The notes beneath the pieces are model-generated. The model did no database searches. It was given only the letters and a program-made list of their open reading frames with translations, and was not told the origin of the DNA. A DNA stretch of 64,000 nucleotides from Jiulongibacter sp024742395 (GTDB taxonomy: Bacteria; Bacteroidota; Bacteroidia; Cytophagales; Spirosomataceae). The DNA is taken from assembly GCA_965249455.1 (NCBI GenBank), contig OZ252236.1:4464001-4528000 (forward strand), read 5' to 3'. Shown piece after piece: positions 54,217 through 63,255 of the stretch (positions are counted from its first letter, which is position 1; the number at the start of each line of letters is the position of its first letter). The translations under genes were made by a program, and so were the position numbers.

Positions 54217-55905
54217 TCACTCCGAGACATTGAGGATTTTGATTATCCTTTCCGTTATAAGATCGTTAGTTCTAAGTTGAGCATGAACCAGGTAATAACC
54301 AGTCAACACTGGCTTTCCGCTTTGATCAAGCCCATCCCAATTAAAAGTATACGTTCCGCTCAAATATTCATTCGACGCAATTTTCCGGATCAAACTGCCA
54401 TTGGAATCATAGATTACGGAGCTTAAATTGCCCGCATATTGTGTGGCAAACTCAATTCCCACCGTTTCATTAAAACCATCACCATTCGGTGTGAAAAATG
54501 GAGCTTCGGCTGCAACAGTAAACTCATTTTGACTGAGCTCATTCCGTTGAAGTCTATAACCGGGAGTAGCATAATTCTCTGAAAACGAAGAAGAAAGCCA
54601 TTTTATGGCGTTATTAGTTAAATCCAAAAAGTTTATTCTTTCAAGGGACACTCCATCAGGGTTATCTATTGACGGATGGTGCATATTCTCTTCATAGTAA
54701 AACCTGTCATAGATTTCACCATTAATATTCGTCAAAATCACTTCTCCACTCTCATTACTATACGTAGGCATAGAAAGTACCTCAACAATATGATTTAGAT
54801 CAGCTTTTGGATATAATTCTTTTTGAACCAACTTGTCTTCAGTTAGGCATACCACTTCACCGGGCTCAAGTAGTAATGCTGAGGTAGAGATCGGCTTTGG
54901 GCTATCTATTTCACCAAGTGTATTTGATCTGGCAAGTAGCAAGTTGCCTATATTTAACAAATGATCTGAAACATTATAGACTTCAACAAAATCTGCTCCG
55001 CCAGAAATAGGATTAAACAATATTTCTGAAAGTAACACTTCTCCTATTTTCGGGAAAGAGACATTCCCAATTTCTACACTTACTAAATCGGTGCTATTTC
55101 CAGAACAATCGGAAATATCTGTAAAGTTTAAGGTCAAAAAAGAATTTTCTGATAAAGTTTGGCTTAAAGTTATTTGTATTTCATTCCGGTTTAAGGTTGA
55201 TACTTCAATCTTATCAAAGGTAATTCCAGAATCAGAAGTAACCGAAAAGTCCTCCTCTATATTCTCGGAGAACACAAAAGTAAAATCCAGATTATTTTCA
55301 GATGAATAACTTATAAATTCGGGTGCACTCAAATCAGGGTTACTCCCTTTGGAAGCATTTTCTCTTCCGGGGGTTCCGCCTTCTTCGGCTAAACTAGATG
55401 TCCAATTGCCAAAACCTGAACAGGGATAATTCAAGTCAACCATCTCTAAAGAATAACCTTGATCTCTATTTGGTGAATACCAGTCAGAGGAATAGGTTAC
55501 CGAAAACACTTCATACCCATCTGAACCAATTAATTTTAAGGTTGTACCTGAATTAAGTAATGAAAACTTTTCCAGAGCCAGCACATTGCCGTAAGGCTCA
55601 TAAAACTCTGCATTATTAAACCTACAAGCTATAATATACTCCTGAGGTTTCAGTTCATATACTGGTAGCTGTACTTCAGAAGAGGCATAAAAAAGCGTAT
55701 AGTCATTTAACTCAATGACGTCCTGACTCTTATTGTATAGTTCAATAAACTCCTTTTCCGGCAATCCATGACTTGGTGTAGGATCTGCAAAAATTTCTGT
55801 TATGATGAGACTGTTCTTTTGCTGAGAAAACAGATCGTTTGCTGTAAGTACAATTATTAGTACAATCGAAAAAACAAAATATTTAGAAACAGAACCTAGA
55901 CGCAT
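54217..55905 (-). CDS. Secreted lamin-tail-domain protein with FlgD-like C-terminus
   Basis: 562 aa with a signal peptide (FSIVLIIVLTANDLFSQQ). Lamin-tail (LTD) domain 1: SLIITEIFADPTPSHGLPEKEFIELYNKS; LTD 2 in the middle: VLLSEILFNPISGGADFVEVYNVS. The C-terminus has FFTPNGDGFNETVGIEF followed by GTYTFNWDGLDQSGKPVLTGYYL, a FlgD/gliding-motility-like Ig domain often used for type IX secretion. Likely cell-surface or exported; LTDs bind glycans or nucleic acids in some proteins. It is 10 bp after the Tat isomerase gene stop, so the two form a transcript. Confidence 0.85.
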   Translation of the reverse strand: MRLGSVSKYFVFSIVLIIVLTANDLFSQQKNSLIITEIFADPTPSHGLPEKEFIELYNKSQDVIELNDYTLFYASSEVQLPVYELKPQEYIIACRFNNAEFYEPYGNVLALEKFSLLNSGTTLKLIGSDGYEVFSVTYSSDWYSPNRDQGYSLEMVDLNYPCSGFGNWTSSLAEEGGTPGRENASKGSNPDLSAPEFISYSSENNLDFTFVFSENIEEDFSVTSDSGITFDKIEVSTLNRNEIQITLSQTLSENSFLTLNFTDISDCSGNSTDLVSVEIGNVSFPKIGEVLLSEILFNPISGGADFVEVYNVSDHLLNIGNLLLARSNTLGEIDSPKPISTSALLLEPGEVVCLTEDKLVQKELYPKADLNHIVEVLSMPTYSNESGEVILTNINGEIYDRFYYEENMHHPSIDNPDGVSLERINFLDLTNNAIKWLSSSFSENYATPGYRLQRNELSQNEFTVAAEAPFFTPNGDGFNETVGIEFATQYAGNLSSVIYDSNGSLIRKIASNEYLSGTYTFNWDGLDQSGKPVLTGYYLVHAQLRTNDLITERIIKILNVSE

Positions 55906-55915
55906 TCAAAATTTA

Positions 55916-56812
55916 TCAAACATCACAAATAGTAACTCCTTGTTTTAAAGAAGCGAGCTTATCTTCCCTTTTAGGAATAAATTCCTGACCAAGGTAACCG
56001 GTATAACCAGTATCTAATATAGCTTTAATTATTGCCGGATAATACAATTCCTGAGTGTCATCAATTTCATTTCGACCTGGCACGCCTCCAGTGTGATAAT
56101 GGGCAAAATACTGATGATTGTCTTTTATAGTCTGGATAACATCCCCATCCATAATTTGCATATGATAGATATCATAAAGAAGCTTAAAATTCTCAGAGCC
56201 TATTTTCTTGCATAACTCTACTCCCCAACTGGTATGGTCACACATGTAATTAGGATGATTAACCTTACTATTTAGCAATTCCATGACGATAACCACACCT
56301 CTCTTTTCGGCATATTCCATAATTTGTTTAATACCTATTGCACAGTTCTCCAACCCTTGCTCATCAGATAAGCCTGGTTCTCTGTTTCCTGAAAAAGTAA
56401 TAAGATTCTTGAACCCGGCATTGGCCACATGGTCAATATCAACTTTAAAGCCCTCAATCATGGCTTTATGGTTTTCGATTTTATTCCAACCGTTAGTGAT
56501 ACCAAAACCTGGGAAAGAAGTTGAGGCCATTGCACAAGACAGACCATACTTTTTGAGTACCGGAAAATCTTTTACACTGATTATTTCTATCGACTTCAAC
56601 CCTATTTCAACCGAAGCCTTGCATAAATCTTCAAACTCTATATCTCTGTAACACCATCTGCAAACACTATGATTAACTCTGCCTTTTAATGAGGCTGGCA
56701 GTACATTTTCAGAAGCAGAAAGTCTGGCATCTATACCAGCTGCAAGGCTCAATCCTGCCGTACCGGCTAAGGCCTTAAGTACATCTCTACGGTTTTTATT
56801 ACTATTTTTCAT
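55916..56812 (-). CDS. Tat-exported hydroxypyruvate-isomerase-like TIM-barrel protein
   Basis: 298 aa. Twin-arginine leader (KNRRDVLKALAGTAGLSLAAG). Mature TIM barrel of the hydroxypyruvate isomerase/xylose-isomerase-like family: SVCRWCYRDIEFEDLCKASVE, IGLKSIEIISVKDFP, VVIVMELLNSKVNHPNYMCD (Glu of the metal site), FKLLYDIYHMQIMDGDVIQ, HYHTGGVPGRNEID and GYTGYLGQEFIP with the last metal Glu. It would isomerise a keto-sugar acid or related sugar in the periplasm. Compare the other Tat barrel at 26011. First gene of a two-gene unit with the LTD protein, divergent from the GH16 gene. Confidence 0.88.
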   Translation of the reverse strand: MKNSNKNRRDVLKALAGTAGLSLAAGIDARLSASENVLPASLKGRVNHSVCRWCYRDIEFEDLCKASVEIGLKSIEIISVKDFPVLKKYGLSCAMASTSFPGFGITNGWNKIENHKAMIEGFKVDIDHVANAGFKNLITFSGNREPGLSDEQGLENCAIGIKQIMEYAEKRGVVIVMELLNSKVNHPNYMCDHTSWGVELCKKIGSENFKLLYDIYHMQIMDGDVIQTIKDNHQYFAHYHTGGVPGRNEIDDTQELYYPAIIKAILDTGYTGYLGQEFIPKREDKLASLKQGVTICDV

Positions 56813-56822
56813 TGTCTAAAGG

Positions 56823-56830
56823 TATCTTTG
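56823..56830 (+). promoter_or_regulatory. Candidate -7 box for the GH16 gene
   Basis: TATCTTTG, an exact TAnnTTTG match, 45 bp before the preferred ATG at 56876 in the 63-bp gap to the divergent isomerase gene. No -33 TTTG is seen at standard spacing. The last bases double as an alternative TTG start, which is rejected. Confidence 0.5.
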
Positions 56831-56875
56831 TTCGCAATTTCGAATCTAAGAAATACACCTGAAATCACCTACCTA

Positions 56876-57754
56876 ATGACAAGAATACTTTCGCTTTCAA
56901 CTATCTTAACCTTATTTACCTTCAGCTTTTGTACAAAGACAGAAACGCAACCCAAAGGCCAACTGGATATCCCAGAAGGCACACCTCCTGCTAAAAAAAT
57001 AGTTTATTCTTTTGCTGAAGATATCACTTGGAGTGATGAATTTGATGAAGATGGACTTCCTGATTCCGATATTTGGGGATACGATATTGGCGGTAATGGC
57101 TGGGGCAATAATGAGTCTCAGTTTTATACTTCAAACAAAGAAAATGCCCGTGTAGAAAACGGAAATCTTGTTGTCGAAGCCATTAAAAACAAAACTTCAC
57201 CTCTTTATACTTCAGCCAGACTGGTTACCAAAAACAAAAAGGATTTTTTATATGGCAGAGTAGAAGTAAAAGCAAAACTTCCTTCAGGTAGAGGAACCTG
57301 GGCGGCTATCTGGACCCTGGCCACGAAAGATACCTATGGCAATGCCTATTGGCCTGACAATGGTGAAATAGACATCATGGAACATGTAGGTATGGATCAG
57401 GATAGAGTTCACACCAATATCCACACAAAAGCGTACAACCACATAAACGGGACTAATAAAGGTGCGAATAAAGTGGTTAAAAATGCCAGTACTGAATTTC
57501 ATGTTTATCGTCTCGATTGGTATCCAAATGTCATTGAATTTTACATTGACGATAGTAAGCTTTTTGAATTTAAAAAATACTCTGGCCAAACTTACGCAGA
57601 ATGGCCATTTGATAGAGCTCAACATCTTTTACTCAACATTGCCGTAGGCGGTAGTTGGGGTGGACAGCAAGGCATTGACGATAGTATATTCCCACAAAAA
57701 ATGCTTGTGGATTATGTGAGATACTATGATTTAGTAGAAACCGAAGTTGATTGA
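56876..57754 (+). CDS. GH16 endo-beta-1,3-glucanase (laminarinase-like) lipoprotein
   Basis: ATG 56876 gives a lipoprotein signal (lipobox FSFC); the upstream TTG at 56828 is rejected. One GH16 catalytic domain: ITWSDEFDEDGLPDSDIWGY, GGNGWGNNESQFYTS (laminarinase hallmark), GRVEVKAKLPSGRGTWAAIW and the catalytic E164-I-D-I-M-E169 (nucleophile Glu164, acid/base Glu169). C-terminal FDRAQHLLLNIAVGGSWGG is typical. It should cut beta-1,3-glucans such as laminarin at the cell surface, providing oligosaccharides for SusCD import. It is the only obvious backbone hydrolase near the SusCD pairs; it lies 2.8 kb from SusC pair 2. The convergent neighbour stop is 4 bp away. Confidence 0.95.
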   Translation: MTRILSLSTILTLFTFSFCTKTETQPKGQLDIPEGTPPAKKIVYSFAEDITWSDEFDEDGLPDSDIWGYDIGGNGWGNNESQFYTSNKENARVENGNLVVEAIKNKTSPLYTSARLVTKNKKDFLYGRVEVKAKLPSGRGTWAAIWTLATKDTYGNAYWPDNGEIDIMEHVGMDQDRVHTNIHTKAYNHINGTNKGANKVVKNASTEFHVYRLDWYPNVIEFYIDDSKLFEFKKYSGQTYAEWPFDRAQHLLLNIAVGGSWGGQQGIDDSIFPQKMLVDYVRYYDLVETEVD

Positions 57755-57758
57755 AAGA

Positions 57759-59066
57759 TCAATAGTCGTTAACTATAGAAGGCCTCTTCACTTTTATCAC
57801 AATCTTTTCATTGATGGTTACACCATGATATGTTTTCGATTTGAATATATAGGTGCCGTCTGCCAAATACCCTAAGTCAAAAACATTACCAAAGGCCGGG
57901 ATATTAGAATAGCTCTGCCCTGTAGCCGTGTTTACCAATATTTGGTCTATCTCCCAGTTAATTCCTTGTACCGTAGCTGTTACCTTACCATCATGGCGAG
58001 TCATGGTGGTCACTGTAGACCAGTGCCCGCCTTGATAATTCCTGTACACATTATACCTGGAGGCAGTTGCGAAACCATCATCAGAAATATCAAGCACAAA
58101 ATCCTTCTGTGGCGGAAAAAGAGCAGGAGTATCCATCCTATCTGAATTACCTCGTATGTTAAACAAGGCGTAGTTATAGTATCGGAATGCTGCATAATCC
58201 TGACCATTCACTCTTAAAGCTAAATTATTCACTACTCTATCGGTAAATAAATTGTAAACTGGAATCTGCTCATAAAGACCTCTATTTTCAAGCTCTGAGT
58301 TCACCATTATGTAATAGTCTGTAATTTTGGGATTCATAGCCCCTAATCCACTGAATGTCATCATTTCCTCAAGTGTGTTAGAGTTTACCTTCTGATTTCT
58401 CACATCTCTGTACTCCTGACAGCCAGCTTTGGTTCTCAGAATGATGTTATGAGAATTACCATCAGATGGTTCTCTGAAATAATGATGTTTTAAGTCACTG
58501 CCTGGTTTCGCGGGTCCAGAAGTGCTCATTAGTTTCCAATCAGTCAAACCTTCTATTTTATATTCAGGTGTGTAAAGTGAGATTAAATCTCCAACAAAAG
58601 AATTAGAAGAGGCATGACCATATAAATGCGGATTAGCAGGACCGTGATTGGCAAGATTTTCACATACTTTTTCTATCGGGTCCGGGTCTGGATCTGGATC
58701 TGGATCTGGGTCCGGGTCTGGGTCTGGATCAGGGTCCGGATCTGTGATTGAAGAAACAATCCTTGCATCAAATGAGCTTCCAAACTCAGAATCAAAAAAG
58801 TCTTCTAAGTCTATATTATCCGTTGCTTGTAAGTCTAGACAACCTGCAGATCCACCTTTTATTAATGTATTTACCACGGTAATTGAATTGGCCGCACGAC
58901 CAATGCAGTCTGGACCTTCAAATACCTCTGAAACCTGTAATTCAGATTGGGTATTTAATATTGTCTCTTGACCTTTGCTTTCAGCAACGGCCGGATTTGA
59001 TTTACTTTGTGCCTTAACCAGTGTGGATATTAGAGTTAACGCTACAATTATTCTTAGTACTCGCAT
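57759..59066 (-). CDS. Secreted protein with 11-unit Asp-Pro linker and sorting-like C-terminus
   Basis: 435 aa. Signal peptide MRVLRIIVALTLISTLVKAQS. The N-terminal ~100 residues include AANSITVVNTLIKGGSAGCLDLQATDNIDL, then residues 109-130 are eleven exact Asp-Pro pairs, a stiff linker, then a ~300-residue C-terminal region with no recognised catalytic domain (VDFD-like motifs absent) ending LADGTYIFKSKTYHGVTINEKIVIKVKR, which resembles a type IX sorting/beta-sandwich tail. Probably exported to the surface. Function unknown. It is convergent with and almost touches the GH16 gene. Confidence 0.8.
   Translation of the reverse strand: MRVLRIIVALTLISTLVKAQSKSNPAVAESKGQETILNTQSELQVSEVFEGPDCIGRAANSITVVNTLIKGGSAGCLDLQATDNIDLEDFFDSEFGSSFDARIVSSITDPDPDPDPDPDPDPDPDPDPDPIEKVCENLANHGPANPHLYGHASSNSFVGDLISLYTPEYKIEGLTDWKLMSTSGPAKPGSDLKHHYFREPSDGNSHNIILRTKAGCQEYRDVRNQKVNSNTLEEMMTFSGLGAMNPKITDYYIMVNSELENRGLYEQIPVYNLFTDRVVNNLALRVNGQDYAAFRYYNYALFNIRGNSDRMDTPALFPPQKDFVLDISDDGFATASRYNVYRNYQGGHWSTVTTMTRHDGKVTATVQGINWEIDQILVNTATGQSYSNIPAFGNVFDLGYLADGTYIFKSKTYHGVTINEKIVIKVKRPSIVNDY
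58677..58742. repeat. Hexanucleotide repeat encoding (Asp-Pro)11
   Basis: Sixty-six bases made of eleven 6-bp units (GGNTCN/GGATCN on the + strand) that encode eleven Asp-Pro pairs in the protein read on the - strand. Third-codon positions vary (GAC/GAT, CCG/CCA/CCT), so it is an imperfect microsatellite. The reverse frame would read Ser-Gly, an artefact. Confidence 0.9.
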
Positions 59067-59105
59067 ACGTATTTAATCATCTTCATAAAGAACACGTCAA
59101 TTATT

Positions 59106-59672
59106 ATGCCATCTAAGCAGATTCACAAAACGAGTATGGAAGAACTCAACAGAATTAGTCCTACTGAATTTAAACAGGCAGATAAAATTCCGGTTACTAT
59201 ACTTTTGGATAATATAAGAAGCTTACAAAATGTAGGATCATTCTTTAGGACATCAGATGCCTTCAGAGTTCAGTCAATTTATTTATGCGGCATAACAGGT
59301 ACACCACCCAATAAAGAAATTGAAAAAACTGCTCTTGGAGCCACAGAATCTGTGAATTATAACTATTTCGAAAATACCGTAGATGCGGTTTCTCAATTAA
59401 AGCAATCAGGAACAAAAATAGTAGCCATTGAACAAGCCAAAGAAAGTGTTTATCTCGATGAATTCTTTCCTCAGCCAGATAGCTCCTATGCTTTTATCTT
59501 TGGAAACGAAGTTTTCGGCGTGGCACAAGATGTTATTGAACTAGCCGACATCATACTGGAAATTCCACAGTTTGGCACCAAACATTCTTTTAATGTAAGC
59601 GTATCTGCCGGAATCGTTCTGTGGGATTATTATTTAAAAAATAGCCTGAATCTACGCTCCAAGCCATTATAA
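59106..59672 (+). CDS. TrmH/SpoU-family RNA 2'-O-methyltransferase
   Basis: 188-aa SPOUT methyltransferase. Motif 1 VTILLDNIRSLQNVGSFFRTSD, motif 2 YAFIFGNEVFGV and motif 3 LEIPQFGTKHSFNVSVSAGI form the knotted SAM-binding site; the catalytic Arg is in FFRTSD. It would methylate a ribose in tRNA or rRNA; the exact target is not deducible. Start ATG 59106 gives 188 aa; ATG 59142 (MEELNR) is an alternative. Its 3' end overlaps the convergent esterase gene by 43 bp, which is unusual and confirmed by both strong domain matches. Confidence 0.9.
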   Translation: MPSKQIHKTSMEELNRISPTEFKQADKIPVTILLDNIRSLQNVGSFFRTSDAFRVQSIYLCGITGTPPNKEIEKTALGATESVNYNYFENTVDAVSQLKQSGTKIVAIEQAKESVYLDEFFPQPDSSYAFIFGNEVFGVAQDVIELADIILEIPQFGTKHSFNVSVSAGIVLWDYYLKNSLNLRSKPL

Positions 59673-61930
59673 TTAATGATTAAGTAGTAAGTTCCTTGAT
59701 AAATTCCATCCGGAAAGCTTAATTCATATGGTGTAGAAATATCACCTACTCTTTGATTTCTGATAATCCTGCGACCTACATTGTCAATCATTGAAATACT
59801 CGCTCCTTCTATTACTGTGTCTGAAGATAGAAATACACGATTATTCTCAATAGGATTAGGATAAACTGAGAGCCCTTGTGCATCCTCAGCTCTTTGATAA
59901 AAAAAGAGTCCTGAATCCTTGGATAGACAAATAGCTCCGAAAGGTGCGGCATGACGCTCAAAACCTAAGACAGAATAATAACCATCTTGAGGGGCTAGGA
60001 TATTCTTACTTACCTCTCCTTCTAGCACACTGCCTTCTAACTTCCAGACATAACTTTCGTATACCTCGGAGTTAGCAATACCTAATGAATAGGGGCCTTC
60101 CTGCTCTATAACAGGGGGTAAAGGTCTGCTATAAATTTCTGTTTCTATTTCCTCAGACAAAGCGGATTCGCAGCCTTCAGGTGTCACAGCCTTTACCGTA
60201 AATGATTGTTTCCCAACTGAATTAATACTTACGGTATTTGATTCACGTCCATTACTCCACACGGCCTTGTTCGCACCGGTATTTGCCGCCAAAACAATGG
60301 TACTTCCTTCGCATTCACCAAAACTACCCGTCTGACTAGTTATTACCGGAGTAGCAGGTGTAGGTACCACTTTTAAATTAATGGTATTAGATATCGGCGA
60401 AACACATCCAGAATTATTCCTGTATTTTGCAAAAACACTGGCTGTTTTAGACACAGAAAAGGTTTGTGAATTGCTCCCATCCTGCCACTCAATAGTAAAA
60501 TCGGTCCTGTTGGTTGTTATTGTGGCGGTCTTTCCTTCACAGAATACCGTCCCTAGATCAGAAGAAATTTGAGGAGCCTCTGGAAATAAATTAGAAACCC
60601 TTATACTTTCAGTGAACAAGTAATTCCCTTTGCTATCTCTTAGAGTTGCTTTTGCAGTTCCTGTAGAAACTTCCACTACAGAAGAGGTGGTATTATTGTT
60701 CCATTTAATAGATGGATAACTTCCTGAAAGACTTATTCTTGCATTACCTGAAGCAGTACACACTGCCGAAACCGTTACAAAATCACTCGGCTGCATAGGA
60801 GGCATCTGATTGAGTAAGGACTGATTAAAAGAGTTGTCTAAGGCAGTTGCAAGCTCTGATATACCATCTAGAAACCCATTATTGAATAAATGAACACCAT
60901 CTATCCTGGGTATTCCAACATAATCTGTCAATGGTCCAGCATGTACATTAGAAAGTTCATTAATGACCTTTTGCTGTGCAAACAAAATCTGGTCAAAAGA
61001 CATACTAAAATTCAATGATGTCTTCGTCACAAACCAATTGATGGTTTTACCTATATCTGCACCCACCTTGTTTATAAAGTACTTTAAATTAGCGTAGTAA
61101 ATATCTCCATTGGTCTGGTAATCACTCTCTCCTTGTATCCAAATGATTGATCTCATACCATACATAGAGGCATGATTTTGTAAAACTATACGTAAAAAAG
61201 AATACGGCGTACCTCCTGGAAATGTAAAACCATATCCTTGATGTACTGTAGATTCGCCATTCGCACTTTTTACCCAGTTTTCGATTAAAGTACCTTCATA
61301 AGCGGTATTGAAAATCAAAACCGGAACATTAAACTTACTGGCTATTTTATCCCCAAATTCGCCCCAAGCCCAGGCACTCTGACCGTGCGGACCAATATCG
61401 AGTTCTCTATCTATGTGCCTGATATCAGTTAACGTAGGATTCTCTTCCAGAAAATCTGACTTATAGAAGCCGTATCCATTCACCCTGTCGTCTGTGGCTC
61501 CTTTTGGGTTGAACCTTAAAAAGCCCTGGGCATTTGATTGACCGGAAACCACAAATACTTCTCCTATACCCACTCTTTCCAACGTTGCAATTGAATTTAA
61601 AGATTCATTTACATACGTCCTTATTTGTAATTTGTACCAACCGCCCATTCCGGCAATCCTTCCGGTAAAGGTACCTGCTGTCAATTTATCATCTACCAAT
61701 TGCCAGCCAGTTTCCGTACCCTGTCCTTCCACCATAGGCACTAATCTACCCTCTACTCTGGTTACCTCTTTGCTGGTGATACCTGTTACAGGTATGTAAC
61801 CGTTGTTTTGGTTGTCTCGTTGAAAAACCGCTCTTGTAGCAGGAAAAACGATTTCAATCTGGGCAGAAACCGCCAGACTAAAATTTAGAAATAGAAAAAT
61901 TGTAAAAATGAGTTTCCTCAATTGATTCAT
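59630..61930 (-). CDS. SASA-domain carbohydrate esterase with Ig-like repeats and type IX-like sorting tail
   Basis: 766 aa. Signal peptide (FTIFLFLNFSLAVSAQ). The N-terminal half is an SGNH-fold sialate-O-acetylesterase/SASA domain: VFVVSGQSNAQGF (catalytic Ser in GQSN), HGQSAWAWGEFGDKIASKF, SIIWIQGESDYQ (the GESD motif) and VGIPRIDGVHLFNNG with the catalytic Asp-x-x-His. Residues about 380-680 are Ig-like repeats (WNNNTTSSVVEV, ITTNRTDFTIEWQDGS). The tail LSVYPNPIENNRVFLSS is the type IX secretion C-terminal pattern. It would remove acetyl groups from glycans outside the cell. It starts 6 bp after the pheS stop, so it is probably cotranscribed with pheS. Confidence 0.92.
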   Translation of the reverse strand: MNQLRKLIFTIFLFLNFSLAVSAQIEIVFPATRAVFQRDNQNNGYIPVTGITSKEVTRVEGRLVPMVEGQGTETGWQLVDDKLTAGTFTGRIAGMGGWYKLQIRTYVNESLNSIATLERVGIGEVFVVSGQSNAQGFLRFNPKGATDDRVNGYGFYKSDFLEENPTLTDIRHIDRELDIGPHGQSAWAWGEFGDKIASKFNVPVLIFNTAYEGTLIENWVKSANGESTVHQGYGFTFPGGTPYSFLRIVLQNHASMYGMRSIIWIQGESDYQTNGDIYYANLKYFINKVGADIGKTINWFVTKTSLNFSMSFDQILFAQQKVINELSNVHAGPLTDYVGIPRIDGVHLFNNGFLDGISELATALDNSFNQSLLNQMPPMQPSDFVTVSAVCTASGNARISLSGSYPSIKWNNNTTSSVVEVSTGTAKATLRDSKGNYLFTESIRVSNLFPEAPQISSDLGTVFCEGKTATITTNRTDFTIEWQDGSNSQTFSVSKTASVFAKYRNNSGCVSPISNTINLKVVPTPATPVITSQTGSFGECEGSTIVLAANTGANKAVWSNGRESNTVSINSVGKQSFTVKAVTPEGCESALSEEIETEIYSRPLPPVIEQEGPYSLGIANSEVYESYVWKLEGSVLEGEVSKNILAPQDGYYSVLGFERHAAPFGAICLSKDSGLFFYQRAEDAQGLSVYPNPIENNRVFLSSDTVIEGASISMIDNVGRRIIRNQRVGDISTPYELSFPDGIYQGTYYLIINYNGLERRFRLFFK

Positions 61931-61936
61931 AGGTTT

Positions 61937-62968
61937 TTATGCCCCCTGAAATTGATTCAGAAAGCGAACGTCATTATCAAAAAATAATCGAATATCATTG
62001 ATATCGTATTTCAACATAGCAATACGCTCTATTCCCATACCAAATGCAAAACCCGTATACTCTTCAGGATCAATTCCAGAATTTATTAAAACATTTGGAT
62101 CAACCATTCCTGAACCGGCAATTTCAACCCATCCTGTTTTTTTACAAATATTACAGCCTTCACCTTTACAGATAAAACAAGATATATCTATTTCTGCACT
62201 TGGCTCTGTAAACGGAAAATAGCTAGGTCTTAGCCTAATTTTGGTATCCTTTCCAAACATCTCTTTCGAGAAATGCAAAAGCGTATCTTTCAAATCTTTG
62301 AAGCTTACATTTTTATCAATATACAAGCCCTCAACCTGATGAAACTGACAATGTGCACGTGCAGAGATAGCTTCGTTTCTATAAACCCTGCCAATCATGA
62401 TAGACCTTAAAGGAGGCTTTTTGGCTTCCATAAGCCTTACCTGGACATTCGAAGTATGTGTTCTAAGGATCATATCATCCTTCTGCTCCTTTCCTTTAGA
62501 GACAAAGAAGGTATCCTGCATCTCTCTGGCCGGATGATTCTCCGCAAAATTTAATGCCGTAAAATTGTACCAATCTGATTCAATCTCCGGACCATCTTCG
62601 CTACTAAAACCCATTCTGGCAAAAATTTCGGTAATTCTCTTTCTTACCAAAGTTAGTGGATGCAAAGACCCTAAAGAACCATTGATCTCAGGAAGAAAAA
62701 CATCTGGTTTCTCAATATCCAGACCAGCAGTGTTACTTTTTGATTGCTGTAGCTCTGCAAACCTCTCTTCTAATTTGGCTTTGAGCTTATTAAGCTCTTG
62801 TCCTATCTCACGTTTCTTTTCGTTCGGAACGTTCTTGAAATCATCAAAGAGTTCGTTTAACCTTCCCTTTTTACTTAAAAAAGATAATCTGAATTTCTCA
62901 ATTTCTTCAGAATTTTTTGCTTTCCAGTCACCAGCTTCTTTAAGTACTTTCTCTATTTTTTCTAACAC
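61937..62968 (-). CDS. pheS: Phenylalanyl-tRNA synthetase alpha subunit
   Basis: 343-aa class II synthetase subunit. N-terminal coiled coil, motif 2 SIMIGRVYRNEAISARAHCQF, motif 3 GFAFGMGIERIAMLKY and YFPFTEPSAEID. An insertion with two CxxC pairs (CFICKGEGCNICKKTGW) is present, as in other Bacteroidota PheS, suggesting zinc binding. With PheT (not in this window) it charges tRNA-Phe. A good promoter sits at 62998-63030. The gene is upstream of the SASA esterase with 6 bp between. Confidence 0.96.
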   Translation of the reverse strand: MLEKIEKVLKEAGDWKAKNSEEIEKFRLSFLSKKGRLNELFDDFKNVPNEKKREIGQELNKLKAKLEERFAELQQSKSNTAGLDIEKPDVFLPEINGSLGSLHPLTLVRKRITEIFARMGFSSEDGPEIESDWYNFTALNFAENHPAREMQDTFFVSKGKEQKDDMILRTHTSNVQVRLMEAKKPPLRSIMIGRVYRNEAISARAHCQFHQVEGLYIDKNVSFKDLKDTLLHFSKEMFGKDTKIRLRPSYFPFTEPSAEIDISCFICKGEGCNICKKTGWVEIAGSGMVDPNVLINSGIDPEEYTGFAFGMGIERIAMLKYDINDIRLFFDNDVRFLNQFQGA

Positions 62969-62997
62969 TTTTTACTCTCTGTTAATTTAAAGAGCCA

Positions 62998-63030
62998 CAA
63001 AGATAATCAGAAACTAAAAACTATAACAAA
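62998..63030 (-). promoter_or_regulatory. pheS promoter (-33 and -7)
   Basis: On the - strand TTTG at 63030-63027, a 21-bp spacer, then TATCTTTG at 63005-62998, fitting the Bacteroidota TTTG-N(17-23)-TAnnTTTG pattern. The -7 box is 29 bp before the pheS ATG. Confidence 0.65.
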
Positions 63031-63255
63031 ACTTAATAGAATCGATAAACCTACCAATATAACACTATTTATTCTTGAAAAAACCTAAGGTATTTATACC
63101 TAATATATAAAGTAAAAGCACTCCTTTTATTCAGCAAATAACCGCACAACTTGTTCATTAAAAGAGACTTACAAGGTTTAAACCCTTCTTTATTGATTAT
63201 GATTTCCTTCAACTTAAGGGTTTCTTTGAAAAACCGAAAGCAACCATTAAAGTAC

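Noticed and set aside
58648..58971. A + strand frame reading long Ser-Gly repeats
   Set aside because: It is the reverse-strand shadow of the Asp-Pro repeat gene; that gene has a signal peptide and a sensible domain layout, this frame has neither.
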